A stretch of DNA of 52,509 nucleotides from DASRWI01 sp035654655 (GCA_035654655.1 DASRWI010000044.1:1-52509), one strand, 5' to 3'. Shown: positions 33,998 to 44,170, counted from the stretch's first letter. A program made the numbers and translations. Notes: a model not told the origin generated them from the sequence alone.

Positions 33998-35035
33998 TTA
34001 ACTTCTTTTAAATCTTAGTTCTTCTAACGTTAGTATTAAAGATATTCGATGAGTCTCAGGCAGCCTGTCTAATTCCTTCATATTGAATTTAGCAAAAGAA
34101 TAATCGATATTAAGTTTCGGAAGTCTTACTCCTGCACCAATTGTATATTGTTTAACATCGTTATAGCCGGCACGTATTGCAAATAAATTTTGGAAGTTAT
34201 ATTCCAATCCTGCATGCATATCAAAACTAACAGGACCAATATTAAAGTTGGATGCAAATCTTCTGTTTTCAAATCTTATATCAAAATCAAAAGCCGGAGT
34301 TAATTTACCCCATAAAATTTCCCAACCATAAGCTGCACCTACTTTCAAAGTTGGAGTTATAAGTTCGTTTCTTCCTGTACTCCAGGCAAGCAAAGTAGTT
34401 GTAATATCCTGAACGTTTGCACCTACTGATAAATTTTCGATAGGGAAGTACATTGCGCCAACATCAAAACCAAAACCTGTAGCACTGTACTCTGCCAAAT
34501 CTCTTCTGATAATTTTTACATTTGCACCAACATATAATTTATCAGACCATCTTTTTGCAAAAGATAAATAAAATGCCCAATCCTGGTTACTGAAATAAGT
34601 AACTTTTGAAGGGTCTAACCTTGCAGTTGAGCTGTCAATATTATAAATAACTTCTTTAGTAACACCATCAATAAGAGCATCGCGTGTATCAGGTATATCA
34701 TCAATTCCCAATCTCATAATGCTTAATGCAAAGGACATATCAGAGCCGTAAGGAATAGCTACAGCACCATAGTTATAATTAACCAGGTTGCCATATCTTT
34801 CATCGTGCATAAGAGCTATTTGAGGATAATCGAGATGAGCTAAACCTGCAGGATTATAATAACCTGCCGTAATATCATTAGATAAGGCTGTATAGGCTCC
34901 CCCCATACCTAATGGTCTTCCTCCAACTCCAATAGCTAAAAATTCACCTGCATACTTACTGAACACAGTTTGTGAATGGATGTAGCTTGTTGAGAGAAGC
35001 AGAAAAAGCAATAAAAATGATAATTTTTTGAACAT
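33998..35035 (-). CDS. PorV/PorQ family outer-membrane protein (third copy)
   Basis: 345 residues with a signal peptide (MFKKLSFLLLFLLLSTSYIHSQ). The opening FLAIGVGGRPLGMGGAYTAL and AGYYNPAGLAHL are strong PorV/UPF0164 signatures, followed by barrel strands and RISLILTLEEL near the end. Of the three family members here it is the closest in form to PorV-type shuttles of the type IX system, but it has no T9SS gene as direct neighbour; a T9SS cargo gene lies divergently at 35380. Confidence 0.88.
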   Translation of the reverse strand: MFKKLSFLLLFLLLSTSYIHSQTVFSKYAGEFLAIGVGGRPLGMGGAYTALSNDITAGYYNPAGLAHLDYPQIALMHDERYGNLVNYNYGAVAIPYGSDMSFALSIMRLGIDDIPDTRDALIDGVTKEVIYNIDSSTARLDPSKVTYFSNQDWAFYLSFAKRWSDKLYVGANVKIIRRDLAEYSATGFGFDVGAMYFPIENLSVGANVQDITTTLLAWSTGRNELITPTLKVGAAYGWEILWGKLTPAFDFDIRFENRRFASNFNIGPVSFDMHAGLEYNFQNLFAIRAGYNDVKQYTIGAGVRLPKLNIDYSFAKFNMKELDRLPETHRISLILTLEELRFKRS

Positions 35036-35379
35036 CAGGATAAGCTCCGGATAAATATTATTTTATAATGTAAATCAAAATTGAGATTAATTAAATTAAA
35101 ATCAAGTCTCTTTTTTAAGTGTAATGAGGGACAAACTGAAATGAATAATTCAAATTTATTTAATCAATCCCAAGAAAGTAATTTAATGTTTTATTATAAT
35201 TATAATAATATCAAAAATTTTATTGACAATAATAAAATAAATAATTAGGTTATTATTGTAATATATTCCAATACCTCAAGGTATAGCAATAAATATAATG
35301 GGAACTATTTGCATGCAAAGCTGACATACCTATATTTTCATTTCTTAAATAGTTTCAACTTTATAATTCAGGAGATTTT
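35036..35379. other. Divergent intergenic region
   Basis: 344 very AT-rich bases between the PorV-like gene (-) and the T9SS cargo gene (+). It presumably holds promoters for both. TTGACA at about 35223 is a perfect -35 match, but no good -10 stands at the right distance. No gene or repeat seen. Confidence 0.4.
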
Positions 35380-36537
35380 ATGAAGTCATTGCTTATTATC
35401 TTCCTTGTTTTTTTATCAGTCAACCTATTTTCTCAAAACTGGCCTGAAGCCATTGAAAAATGGTCTTTTCCTAAAAAAGTTGTGGAGGGTAAATATCCTT
35501 ATATTACTCCAGACGGGAAAAGGCTTTATTACTTATATGGTGGATATTATTATATAGACAAAACAGATACAGGCTGGTCTGCTCCACACCTTATAAATTC
35601 AAATATAAATGGGTTTAATTTTAAAAGAAAAATAGTGCTTACACCTGATGAAAAAACTTTATTTTTCACTGCTACAGAAGACCATTTGATTTATAGAAGT
35701 TTTTGGAATGATTCTCTGAATGATTGGGGACCTGCTAATTTGATTCTTGAAAATGGATTTAATAGTGGTCACTTATCCTGGCATATGGGGAATTTTCTAA
35801 ATGATTCTACTATGATTGTTCTTTATGGTGATGATTTATATATCAGTTTTTTAAATTATTATACAAAACTTTGGAGTACTCCTGTTAAATATCCGGATGC
35901 ATCCTTAACTTTAAGAGCTTCTTGGGGAGGGTGGGTATCACCTAATAAAAAGAAGGTTTATTATTCTAGAGAAACTTATTCCCCTAATAGAGGTAATGAT
36001 TTATTTGTTAGATATAAAAGTGATACTTCAATATATTATGATTTTCCATATACATTGAATATTTCCATTATAATGGACAGCCTTTATTTACTAGGGGAAA
36101 TAAAAGGAAATAATGAATCCTGGCCCTACTTCACTTCTGATGGTAAAACTATGTACTTTGAAACCAACTATGATTCCGGAAGATTTACAATTTATGAAAG
36201 TAAAATGCTGATAGACGAAAATGGGGATACTGTTGTAACAAGAGTTGATGATTCAGAAAATTTTAATTTTCCTGATGATTTTTATTTATATCCATCATAT
36301 CCAAATCCGTTCAACCCTTCCACTACAATAAGCTTTTCATTACCTTCAAGTGGATTTACTACTCTTAAAGTTTATGATATTTTGGGGAATGAAGTTGCTA
36401 CTTTAGTTGGTGAAGATAAACCTTCCGGTAATTATAAGTTAGAGTTTAATGCATCAAATTTACCAAGTGGAGTATATTTTTATCAACTAAAAACAGGAAG
36501 TTATACTGATACTAAGAAAATGATTTTGATGAAATAA
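35380..36537 (+). CDS. T9SS cargo protein with PD40-like propeller
   Basis: 385 residues. Signal peptide MKSLLIIFLVFLSVNLFSQ. The central part has propeller-type blades with Y-x-T-P-D-G-K-x-L/Y (YPYITPDGKRLYYLY, IVLTPDEKTLFFTA, WVSPNKKKVYYSR, PYFTSDGKTMYFET). The final 80 residues are a full type A sorting domain: SYPNPFNPSTTISFSLPSSG, LKVYDILGNEVATLV, GNYKLEFNASNLPSGVYFYQ and a basic TKKMILMK end. Predicted to be exported by the Sec route and then the type IX system. GGAG lies 7 bases before the ATG. Confidence 0.92.
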   Translation: MKSLLIIFLVFLSVNLFSQNWPEAIEKWSFPKKVVEGKYPYITPDGKRLYYLYGGYYYIDKTDTGWSAPHLINSNINGFNFKRKIVLTPDEKTLFFTATEDHLIYRSFWNDSLNDWGPANLILENGFNSGHLSWHMGNFLNDSTMIVLYGDDLYISFLNYYTKLWSTPVKYPDASLTLRASWGGWVSPNKKKVYYSRETYSPNRGNDLFVRYKSDTSIYYDFPYTLNISIIMDSLYLLGEIKGNNESWPYFTSDGKTMYFETNYDSGRFTIYESKMLIDENGDTVVTRVDDSENFNFPDDFYLYPSYPNPFNPSTTISFSLPSSGFTTLKVYDILGNEVATLVGEDKPSGNYKLEFNASNLPSGVYFYQLKTGSYTDTKKMILMK

Positions 36538-36548
36538 TTTAAAACAAA

Positions 36549-36573
36549 AAAGGGCTGTTAAAGACAGCCCTTT
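36549..36573. terminator. Bidirectional terminator
   Basis: AAAGGGCTGT / ACAGCCCTTT, a perfect 10-bp stem with a 5-base loop, lies between the T9SS cargo gene (+, stop 36537) and gpmI (-, stop 36583). Confidence 0.8.
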
Positions 36574-36582
36574 GTAACTTAA

Positions 36583-38211
36583 TTACTTTACCTCTATCAA
36601 CGATGGGTCGTAGTCTTCAACTTTTTTGTAGCCTAATAAATTTAAAATGGTTGAAGCTATGTTTGTTAATCCCGGTGCTTTTACATCTGCCATTTTATAT
36701 TCTCCCTTATATTGAGGGTCGTATATAATGAATGGGACTGGATTAAGTGTATGAGATGTTTTTGGAATTTTAACTCCTTTTGTAATGGTGTACATTTCAT
36801 CTGCATTACCGTGGTCTGCAGTTATTAAAGCTATTCCATTTAATTCCTTTACAACTTCAAGAACCCTGCCTACGCATTGGTCTGTTGTTTCAACTGCTAT
36901 AACTGCTGCATCGAAGTTGCCTGTATGTCCAACCATATCTCCATTGGGATAATTTAATCTGATGAATTTAAATTCTCCCGTTCTCATTAAGCGGATTGTT
37001 TCATCAGTTATCTCAACAGCTTTCATTTTGGGAGCTTTGTCAAATTGAATTCTATCAGAAGGGATTTCAATAAACTTTTCAAAATGTTCATCAATGTAGC
37101 CGGATTTATTTCCGTTCCAAAAATAAGTTACGTGTCCGTATTTCTGAGTTTCTGAAATTGCAAGACATTTAACTTTTTCGCAGACAAGGTATTCACTTAA
37201 TGTTCTGTCTATTTCTGGAGGAAGTACTAAATAATTTTTTGGAATATGTAAGTCGCCATCATACTCCATCATACCTGCATATAGAACATTAGGAACACGC
37301 ACTCTGTCAAATTCTTTAAAATCTTTTTCTTCAAAAGCTCTTGATAATTCAATAGCCCTATCTCCTCTAAAGTTAAAGAAAATAACAGCGTCATTATCTT
37401 GAATTGTACCAAAAGGTTTATCATTATCATCTACGATAACAAAGGATTCCATATACTGGTCAATCATATTAGGGTCTTCGTTGTACATTGTTTGAACTGC
37501 TTCTGCGGCAGATTTGAAATGTCTTGCATTACCCAGAACGTGAGCATCCCATCCTCTTTTAACAACAGACCAATCAGCGTTGTATCTATCCATAGTGGTA
37601 ATCATTCTGCCGCCGCCAGAAGCAATCTTGTAACTAAATCCTTCTCTTTGGTTAATACTCTGAAGAACTCTTTCAAGCTGTTCAATATATATTAAAGCAG
37701 ATTTACCCGGTACATCTCTGCCATCTAAAAGAATATGCACACGAACATTGTGAACGTTATTCTTTGCACAATTGTTTAATAATGCAATTAACTGGTTTAT
37801 ATGCGAATGCACATTTCCATCTGAAAGTAGTCCGATGAAGTGAACAGTATTGTTTGTTTTATCTGTATCTAAGATTTTTTTCCAAAGGGGAGTTTCAAAT
37901 ATTTTTCCTGTTTCAATAGCAGCATTAACAAGCTTAGCACCTTGAGCAAATACTCTTCCTGCACCAATGGCATTATGTCCAACTTCGCTATTACCCATAT
38001 CATCTTCTGAAGGCAAACCAACAGCAGGACCGTGTGCCTTAAGCTGAGTATATAATGGACCTTTCATTAAACTATCTAAAACAGGAGTATTAGCTTTATA
38101 AACTGCATTACTATCATCTTGCTTACCAATACCAATCCCATCCATAATTATCAATACAAGAGGCCCGGGTCTTCCGTGAAAATTTTCTAATTTATCTAAT
38201 TTAAAAGACAT
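36583..38211 (-). CDS. gpmI: 2,3-bisphosphoglycerate-independent phosphoglycerate mutase
   Basis: 542 residues. Alkaline-phosphatase-fold metal motifs are LIIMDGIGIG (Asp), GNSEVGHNAIGAGR (phosphoserine Ser), DGRDVPGKSA, NFRGDRAIE and the C-terminal ITADHGNADEM with TSHTLNPVPFI. It interconverts 3- and 2-phosphoglycerate in glycolysis and gluconeogenesis, using two manganese ions and no bisphosphoglycerate cofactor. It is slightly longer than the usual 510-515 residues because of extra sequence in the middle. It lies alone, 52 bases downstream of the SMP-30-like gene on the same strand. Confidence 0.96.
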   Translation of the reverse strand: MSFKLDKLENFHGRPGPLVLIIMDGIGIGKQDDSNAVYKANTPVLDSLMKGPLYTQLKAHGPAVGLPSEDDMGNSEVGHNAIGAGRVFAQGAKLVNAAIETGKIFETPLWKKILDTDKTNNTVHFIGLLSDGNVHSHINQLIALLNNCAKNNVHNVRVHILLDGRDVPGKSALIYIEQLERVLQSINQREGFSYKIASGGGRMITTMDRYNADWSVVKRGWDAHVLGNARHFKSAAEAVQTMYNEDPNMIDQYMESFVIVDDNDKPFGTIQDNDAVIFFNFRGDRAIELSRAFEEKDFKEFDRVRVPNVLYAGMMEYDGDLHIPKNYLVLPPEIDRTLSEYLVCEKVKCLAISETQKYGHVTYFWNGNKSGYIDEHFEKFIEIPSDRIQFDKAPKMKAVEITDETIRLMRTGEFKFIRLNYPNGDMVGHTGNFDAAVIAVETTDQCVGRVLEVVKELNGIALITADHGNADEMYTITKGVKIPKTSHTLNPVPFIIYDPQYKGEYKMADVKAPGLTNIASTILNLLGYKKVEDYDPSLIEVK

Positions 38212-38263
38212 TTTTATTCCTTAAATAAAATTGAAGTACAAATATACCAAAAAGTAAAATTTC

Positions 38264-39151
38264 TTATCGTAACAAATTCAATCCTGCAACATCAACTTTC
38301 ATCTTGTAAACACAATTTGTTTCATCCTCTGTAATGAATAATGTTTTCAGGTCATTCTCGCCAAACTCAACATTGCTGGGTTTTTTACCGGGAGTTTTAA
38401 TTTTCTTGATCACATTTCCTTGAGGATCAAAAATAACAATATTACCTCCTCCAAAATGTGCAGCGTACAGGTTGCCTTCTTTGTCAATGGCAAGTCCATC
38501 AGGGTCACCACCTGGTAGTTCAGCAAAAACTTTTTTGTTTAAAAAGTTACCTTCTTCATCAACATTATAAACAAGTATTCTCTGTAAAGCAGATTCACAA
38601 ACAAAGACTTTTGAAAAATCTTCATTAAACACTATTCCATTTGCAAAACCAATTCCTGAATCAGCAATAGTAACTTCTTTTGTTTTTATGTTTACCTTGA
38701 AAACTCTTCCATCAAGATTGTTTTTATCATAACTTTTTGGGTCAGTAAAGTAGAGGTTACCTTTATTGTCAAAAGCTAAATCATTTGGACGGTTAAATTT
38801 CACTCCATTATAACCAGGAATAAAAATTTCTGAATTACCATCTTTTGATATTTTTAATATTGCACCTATACCATAATCGCATGCATATAAAAATCCATCT
38901 TTATAAAATGTTAATCCATTGGTTTGTTTTAGTTTGAAAGGCTGCTGAGTTGAATCAATAAATTTAGTTTGACCATTTGAATTGATGATTGAAATAAATC
39001 CGCCATAACAACTGGATACATAAAGAGATTCTTTACCATCCCAGGCAGGACCTTCGGGGAAGTTCAAGTTTTCACCGACTTTAATCCATTCTTGTGAATA
39101 CATAGTTGTAAAAGAAATTATAATGAGAATAAAACAAAAATAGTTTTTCAT
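38264..39151 (-). CDS. Exported SMP-30/gluconolactonase-like protein
   Basis: 295 residues with a signal peptide (MKNYFCFILIIISFTTMYS). Six-bladed propeller motifs include NFPEGPAWDGKESLYVS with the metal Glu, NGLTFYKDGFLYACDYG, KFNRPNDLAFDNKGNLYFTD with the metal Asn, NGIVFNEDFSKVFVCES and GGDPDGLAIDKEGNLYAAH with the catalytic Asp. The family hydrolyses sugar lactones with a divalent metal; the signal peptide puts this one in the periplasm or outside. Confidence 0.9.
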   Translation of the reverse strand: MKNYFCFILIIISFTTMYSQEWIKVGENLNFPEGPAWDGKESLYVSSCYGGFISIINSNGQTKFIDSTQQPFKLKQTNGLTFYKDGFLYACDYGIGAILKISKDGNSEIFIPGYNGVKFNRPNDLAFDNKGNLYFTDPKSYDKNNLDGRVFKVNIKTKEVTIADSGIGFANGIVFNEDFSKVFVCESALQRILVYNVDEEGNFLNKKVFAELPGGDPDGLAIDKEGNLYAAHFGGGNIVIFDPQGNVIKKIKTPGKKPSNVEFGENDLKTLFITEDETNCVYKMKVDVAGLNLLR

Positions 39152-39215
39152 AACCTTACTTTAAATAATTGATTATGAAAAACTATAAAAATTAAATAGA
39201 ATTACAATTGACGAC

Positions 39216-41054
39216 TTATATGTTCAATGGTTTTTTTGAAGGGACAAAAATTCCGTGTCCAATTTTAAAATTTGTATTTGATATAGATATCGGAAGTTTT
39301 CCCTGAATGTCTATTTCACCAAAGATGGCTTTCAACATTGCTTTTTGAGATACAGGTGCATCTCCATATGCAGTTAAATATGTTGAAATTGCAGGGAAGG
39401 CTGATAGCAAATATGGATTTCCAAAACTTATTAACATTATAGGTTTATTTAATGCTTCAATATCTTTTATTAGTTTTATATTTTCAGGAGACAAATTTAC
39501 AGTCCCCTGATATGCACGAACCTTAATATAAGCAGGAATGATAATTTCATCTGAAAGCTTTGCTAATTGAAGAGCTCGTTTATAATCTTTTATCGAACTT
39601 CTTCTTGAGATATAAATATTATTTACGTTTATATTTTTTTGAGAAATTAAATTCTGGAATAATTTAGATGATTCAATTCCATAACCCTCAGAAATTGTAA
39701 TTACTGCAATTTCTTTTTTGTTAACGAAATTTAATGGAAGCATTTTTGCTTCATCTTTAACAAGAGTAATAGATTTATCTGCAATCTCTTCAGCTAATTT
39801 AAGATGCGCATTACTTGAACAAATCTGAGATATTGAATTTAAATTTGTGAATCTATGTTCTTCTATATTCAGCCATTTTTTTGCTGCCAATAATTTGCGA
39901 ACACTTTGATTAATTCTTTCTTCAGTTATGGTTCCATTAACAACAGTATTATAAATTGCGTTAATTGCTGTTTCTTCATCAGGAGGGAAGAGGATTAAAT
40001 CAACTCCTGCCTGGATAGCCATTACAGTAGCCTGAGCAACAGAATAGTATTTAGTAATAGCACTCATATTCATAGCATCAGTAATAACGAGTCCTTTAAA
40101 CCCCATTGTAGTTTTTAAGAGATCTGATATCAAAGGTTTTGATAAGGTAGCTGGAATAAATTTGTTTTCATTATATGCAGGTACATTCAAATGTCCAACC
40201 ATTACTGACTGCACTCCGGAATTTATTGATGCCTGAAATGGTGCTAACTCTAAATTCCTTAATTCCTCTTTTGAACCGGTTAATGTTGGTACGTCCTGAT
40301 GAGAATCTATTTCTGTATTACCATGACCGGGAAAATGTTTAACAGTGGAGATATTTCCACCATCGATGGTACCTTGTATAAATGCTGAAGAAAATAATGA
40401 TACAATATTTTTATCTTCAGAATATGAACGGATATTTATAATAGGATTTTCAGCATTGTTGTTTATGTCAGCAACAGGAGCATAATTTTGATGTATACCA
40501 ATTGCGCGGCTTTCAATAGCAACTACTTTTCCCATTTCATATGCTAATTGAGGGTCATTAGTTGCAGCCAAAGCCATATTATAAGGAAATTCTAACCCAT
40601 CAGATAAACGCATAGCTAAACCACGCTCAAAATCAGATGCAACTAAAAGAGGAATATTAGCAAGCTTCTGCATTTTGTTAATGAGGATTGCTTCATTCAT
40701 TATATCCCCTTTAAAGAAAATTAAACCTCCAACTTTATCTTGCTGGACTAATCTTTGTAATCTTTTGTATTCGTGGGAATCTTCACTTAAATAATTACCG
40801 GTAACCCAAGGCATAACAAGTTGAGCAGCTTTTTCTCTAAGGGAAAGAGTGTTTAAAACACTATCTACCCAATTATTTTCTTCTTCTGATAGATTATAGA
40901 AACTATGCACAGTGTTTTCTTTTTTAGTAGGACTTTCTTCCATTTTTTTATTTTTAATTTTAATATTCGATGAAGTGGCTATTGGATAAAAAAGACAGCT
41001 TAAAAGAATTAGTATCCTTAATGCATTGTTGTTCAAAATGTATTTTCTTTTCAT
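39216..41054 (-). CDS. Glycoside hydrolase family 3 beta-N-acetylglucosaminidase (NagZ-like), exported
   Basis: 612 residues with an N-terminal signal anchor (ILILLSCLFYPIATSS). The catalytic domain carries ASDFERGLAMRL, KHFPGHGNTEIDSHQDVPTL (the NagZ His/Asp dyad loop) and LVITDAMNMSAI (nucleophile Asp). A second alpha/beta sandwich domain from about residue 410 (ITLVKDEAKMLPLN and after) is present, as in Gram-positive YbbD-type NagZ and absent from the short E. coli type. It removes GlcNAc from muropeptides, apparently outside the cytoplasm. It is the last gene of the muropeptide cluster, 170 bases after the serine hydrolase. Confidence 0.92.
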   Translation of the reverse strand: MKRKYILNNNALRILILLSCLFYPIATSSNIKIKNKKMEESPTKKENTVHSFYNLSEEENNWVDSVLNTLSLREKAAQLVMPWVTGNYLSEDSHEYKRLQRLVQQDKVGGLIFFKGDIMNEAILINKMQKLANIPLLVASDFERGLAMRLSDGLEFPYNMALAATNDPQLAYEMGKVVAIESRAIGIHQNYAPVADINNNAENPIINIRSYSEDKNIVSLFSSAFIQGTIDGGNISTVKHFPGHGNTEIDSHQDVPTLTGSKEELRNLELAPFQASINSGVQSVMVGHLNVPAYNENKFIPATLSKPLISDLLKTTMGFKGLVITDAMNMSAITKYYSVAQATVMAIQAGVDLILFPPDEETAINAIYNTVVNGTITEERINQSVRKLLAAKKWLNIEEHRFTNLNSISQICSSNAHLKLAEEIADKSITLVKDEAKMLPLNFVNKKEIAVITISEGYGIESSKLFQNLISQKNINVNNIYISRRSSIKDYKRALQLAKLSDEIIIPAYIKVRAYQGTVNLSPENIKLIKDIEALNKPIMLISFGNPYLLSAFPAISTYLTAYGDAPVSQKAMLKAIFGEIDIQGKLPISISNTNFKIGHGIFVPSKKPLNI

Positions 41055-41224
41055 AGTTACTTATGTGGTAATTATAAAATCTTATTATATATTCATATTT
41101 ACTAAGCATAAAAATCACTTGCTTACATTTTGAAGTTATTATTTAACATTAAACTATTAAATGATTGATATCATCTATATAGAACAAAGGTACTCAAAAA
41201 ATCCTTGAATGTTGTTTCTATCAA
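41055..41224. other. Gap inside the muropeptide cluster
   Basis: 170 AT-rich bases between the serine-hydrolase stop and the NagZ-like start. A small palindrome ATGATTGATATCAT is seen near 41161-41174. No clear terminator; a second promoter for the NagZ-like gene is possible. Confidence 0.35.
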
Positions 41225-42355
41225 TTATCGGGGTTCTATAGTGTTAATAATTTCATTATGAAGCAAAGGTCTTACTTTAATGATCTTATTATTGTTCCTC
41301 GTTGGATGAACCCTGTTTGTTAAAAAGATAGTAATTAATTTACGATCTTTATCTATCCAGACAGAAGTACCGGTATATCCTGTGTGTCCGAATGAATTTG
41401 CACTGTATAAAGTACCTGCTGAGGAACCTTCAACGGATTTAGTATCCCAGCCAATGCCACGTGTGCTTTCAGGTGAATATCTTGTAGTGAAAAATTTAAT
41501 TGTTTCTTTATTTATGAGGCGTTTCCCTTTGTAGGTTCCACCATCAAGAAGCATTTGCAAAAGAAGATAAATATCTTTAGCCGTTGAGAACAATCCAGCG
41601 TGTCCGGCAACTCCACCTAAGAGAGAAGCAGTTTCATCGTGGACTTCTCCAATTAATAATCTTTTTCTCCAATAATCATCAAGTTCAGTTGGAGCAATTC
41701 TATCTTTATATTTCTTTGAAGGATTGTAGAAAGTATTTTTCATTCCCAAAGGTTTGAAGATTTCATCATAGCAGAATTTATCTAAAGTTTTACCACTAAC
41801 TTTTTCAATTATTTTACCAACAGTAATCATTCCTAAATCTGAATAAACTGTTTTTGTACCTGTTGTGTATTCAAGACTGCTTGAAAAAATATCAGCAAGA
41901 ATTTCATCTTTTGTTTTTAGAGGGTCATAATATTTTTTATATGCAGGTAAGCCGCTGTTATGAAGAAGTAAATTCTTAATGGTAATATTTTCTTTACCAT
42001 TCGAAGCAAAATCAGGAATATACTTTGCTACTTTATCATCAAGATTAAATAATTTTCTATCATAACAAATCATCACAGCAGTAGTTGTTGCAATAACTTT
42101 AGAGACGGATGCCAAATCATAGATTGTACTTGCAGTTACAGGAGTGGCATCTTTATCATAAGTAAAGAAGCCATAAGCCTGCTTATGAAGTATCTTTCCA
42201 TCTTTTGCAACTAACAATACAGCACCAGGAAAAGCTTTATCCTTTATAGCATCATTTACAAGTTTATCAACTTGATTGAACTTACCATCACCATCAAAAA
42301 AGATGGAAGTAAATGACATTAAAAAACCAAATACAAAGAATGAAAGTTTTTCCAT
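41225..42355 (-). CDS. Serine beta-lactamase-fold hydrolase, AmiE-like candidate
   Basis: 376 residues with a signal peptide (KLSFFVFGFLMSFTSIFF). Active-site motifs of the penicillin-binding/class C fold are S83-V-S-K86 (LASVSKVIATT), YSD (KTVYSDLGM) and HTG (FGHTGYTGTSVW). In Bacillus subtilis a similar gene (ybbE, amiE) beside nagZ encodes an N-acetylmuramyl-L-alanine amidase, which strips the peptide from MurNAc after NagZ. The same neighbours here (NagZ-like, permease, sugar kinase) support that reading over a beta-lactamase role, but the family also includes esterases and D-aminopeptidases. Confidence 0.85.
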   Translation of the reverse strand: MEKLSFFVFGFLMSFTSIFFDGDGKFNQVDKLVNDAIKDKAFPGAVLLVAKDGKILHKQAYGFFTYDKDATPVTASTIYDLASVSKVIATTTAVMICYDRKLFNLDDKVAKYIPDFASNGKENITIKNLLLHNSGLPAYKKYYDPLKTKDEILADIFSSSLEYTTGTKTVYSDLGMITVGKIIEKVSGKTLDKFCYDEIFKPLGMKNTFYNPSKKYKDRIAPTELDDYWRKRLLIGEVHDETASLLGGVAGHAGLFSTAKDIYLLLQMLLDGGTYKGKRLINKETIKFFTTRYSPESTRGIGWDTKSVEGSSAGTLYSANSFGHTGYTGTSVWIDKDRKLITIFLTNRVHPTRNNNKIIKVRPLLHNEIINTIEPR

Positions 42356-42364
42356 TTTTGCACC

Positions 42365-44158
42365 TTATTGTTTATCAGTCTTCTTACCAAAATTAGGATC
42401 AAGTGGAATCATTTTAATAATAAAGAATCCAGGAATCATTGTTAATAAAATCCAAACGAAGAATAATTTATATCCTAAAAATTCCTGTATATAACCGCTG
42501 ACCAATCCAGGAAGCATCATACTAAGTGCCATAAATCCAGTGCAGATTGCATAGTGAGAAGTTTTAAATTCACCTTCAGAAGCATAAATCATATATAACA
42601 TATAAGCAGTGAATCCAAAGCCATAACCAAATTGTTCACCCGCAACACACAAAGATATAATTGCAAAATTATCAGGTTGTGCAAATGATAAATAAATATA
42701 AAGGACATGAGGAATGTTAATAGCTGCAAACATCCACCAAATCCATTTTCGCAATCCATCTTTTGATGCAAGCATACCGCCAACTATACCACCCAGTGTT
42801 AAAAAGATAACACCAATTGTTCCATAAATGAGCCCGACTTCACCTGTAGTTAAACTTAGTCCACCAACTTCTCTTGGGTCAAGAAGGAAAGGAGATGCAA
42901 GTTTTATAAGCTGAGCTTCACCAAATCTATAAATTAAGAGGAAAGTTATTATCAAACCGATTTTAGGTTTAGTAAAAAATAGTTTGAATGTTCTAACAAA
43001 TTCTTTTCCAAAATTACTTGAACCATTTGTTTTTGCTACAGTAACATCTGTTACAGGATAAGGAAGAATAAATTTATGATATATGAAGAAAGCAATAAAC
43101 AAACCGGTCAAAATCATAAATGTTACAGACCATGCCCAGGGAATATCACCGGCAATGGCTCTGATTTCTGCTGAAGTATTATTCCTTAACTTTGGATCTA
43201 ACTGAACAATTGTATAAGCAGGTTTATTCCAATTATTTTTATTGAAAACAAATCTTGTTCCTTCAATAATTGAAATACTTTTATCCCCTGAATGATCAAT
43301 GTTCATTACATAGTCTTTATCATCCTGAGGTTTTTGGGAAAGGGTATAACTGATTACTCCAATGTTGCCAACAGGCTTGGTTCTATCTTCATCATTTATT
43401 TTTAATTCTGGTACTTTAGGTTTACCATCTAAGTTATTATAAAAACCATTATTGATATTCCTTGCAAGAATTAAATGAACAATAGAATCAACTTCAGCTT
43501 TGTTTCTTTTTATATTACTTACTGTTAAATTTTTTAAATCAGAAATAATTGACAACTTATCAGAAGGAGGAGCTGAGATTGAATCATTCAATACAATTTG
43601 ATTAACTGTATTAGTCTTCATTGCATTTATTTGAACTTCAACTGGAGGAAGACCTGAATGAGTTTCAAAGTAACCGGCTAAGATAATTAACAGACCTTGT
43701 CCTGTAATCATCGATAATCTGTAGAATGTACTTCTAATACCTACATAAAATGCCTGGTCGTGTTCTGATAAACCAAGCATATAAAAACCATCTGCTGCAA
43801 TATCGTGCGTGGCAGAACTTATAGCTAAAAGGAAGAAGAATGCCAAAGTCCATTGAAGAAAATTAGGCATTGGAATTGTGAATGCAACACCTGCTAATCC
43901 TGCACCAACAATTAATTGCATTATAATAATCCAGAACCTTTTAGTTTTAATTAAATCTATAAAAGGACTCCATAGAGGTTTTAGAACCCAGGGGAGATAA
44001 AGTAAACTTGTATAAAATGCAATGCTTGCATTTGAAACTCCCATTCTCTTATACATAATTACGGAAACAAGCATTACTACGACATAGGGAATACCTTCTG
44101 CATAGTACAAAGATGGAACCCAAGCCCATGCATTTCTAAAACTTTTTTTAATAGACAT
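42365..44158 (-). CDS. AmpG-like MFS permease with large extramembrane insert
   Basis: 597 residues. The first helices (WVPSLYYAEGIPYVVVMLVS; LPWVLKPLWSPFIDLIKTKR; SSATHDIAADGFYM) match AmpG, the permease for GlcNAc-anhydroMurNAc muropeptides. Between helices 5 and 6 (about residues 165-338) sits a polar insert of roughly 170 residues (VNQIVLNDSISAPPSDKLSI to AEIRAIAGDIP) that typical AmpG lacks. After it the MFS helices resume with WAWSVTFMILTGLFIAFFIY. It would bring disaccharide or MurNAc fragments into the cytoplasm for the kinase encoded 12 bases upstream. Confidence 0.85.
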   Translation of the reverse strand: MSIKKSFRNAWAWVPSLYYAEGIPYVVVMLVSVIMYKRMGVSNASIAFYTSLLYLPWVLKPLWSPFIDLIKTKRFWIIIMQLIVGAGLAGVAFTIPMPNFLQWTLAFFFLLAISSATHDIAADGFYMLGLSEHDQAFYVGIRSTFYRLSMITGQGLLIILAGYFETHSGLPPVEVQINAMKTNTVNQIVLNDSISAPPSDKLSIISDLKNLTVSNIKRNKAEVDSIVHLILARNINNGFYNNLDGKPKVPELKINDEDRTKPVGNIGVISYTLSQKPQDDKDYVMNIDHSGDKSISIIEGTRFVFNKNNWNKPAYTIVQLDPKLRNNTSAEIRAIAGDIPWAWSVTFMILTGLFIAFFIYHKFILPYPVTDVTVAKTNGSSNFGKEFVRTFKLFFTKPKIGLIITFLLIYRFGEAQLIKLASPFLLDPREVGGLSLTTGEVGLIYGTIGVIFLTLGGIVGGMLASKDGLRKWIWWMFAAINIPHVLYIYLSFAQPDNFAIISLCVAGEQFGYGFGFTAYMLYMIYASEGEFKTSHYAICTGFMALSMMLPGLVSGYIQEFLGYKLFFVWILLTMIPGFFIIKMIPLDPNFGKKTDKQ

Positions 44159-44170
44159 ATGAAGTACCGT

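Noticed and set aside
41225..42355. Serine hydrolase as an antibiotic-resistance beta-lactamase
   Set aside because: It has the SxxK/YSD/HTG fold motifs, but the neighbourhood is muropeptide salvage and the HTG-type motif is common in amidases and esterases; resistance cannot be claimed.
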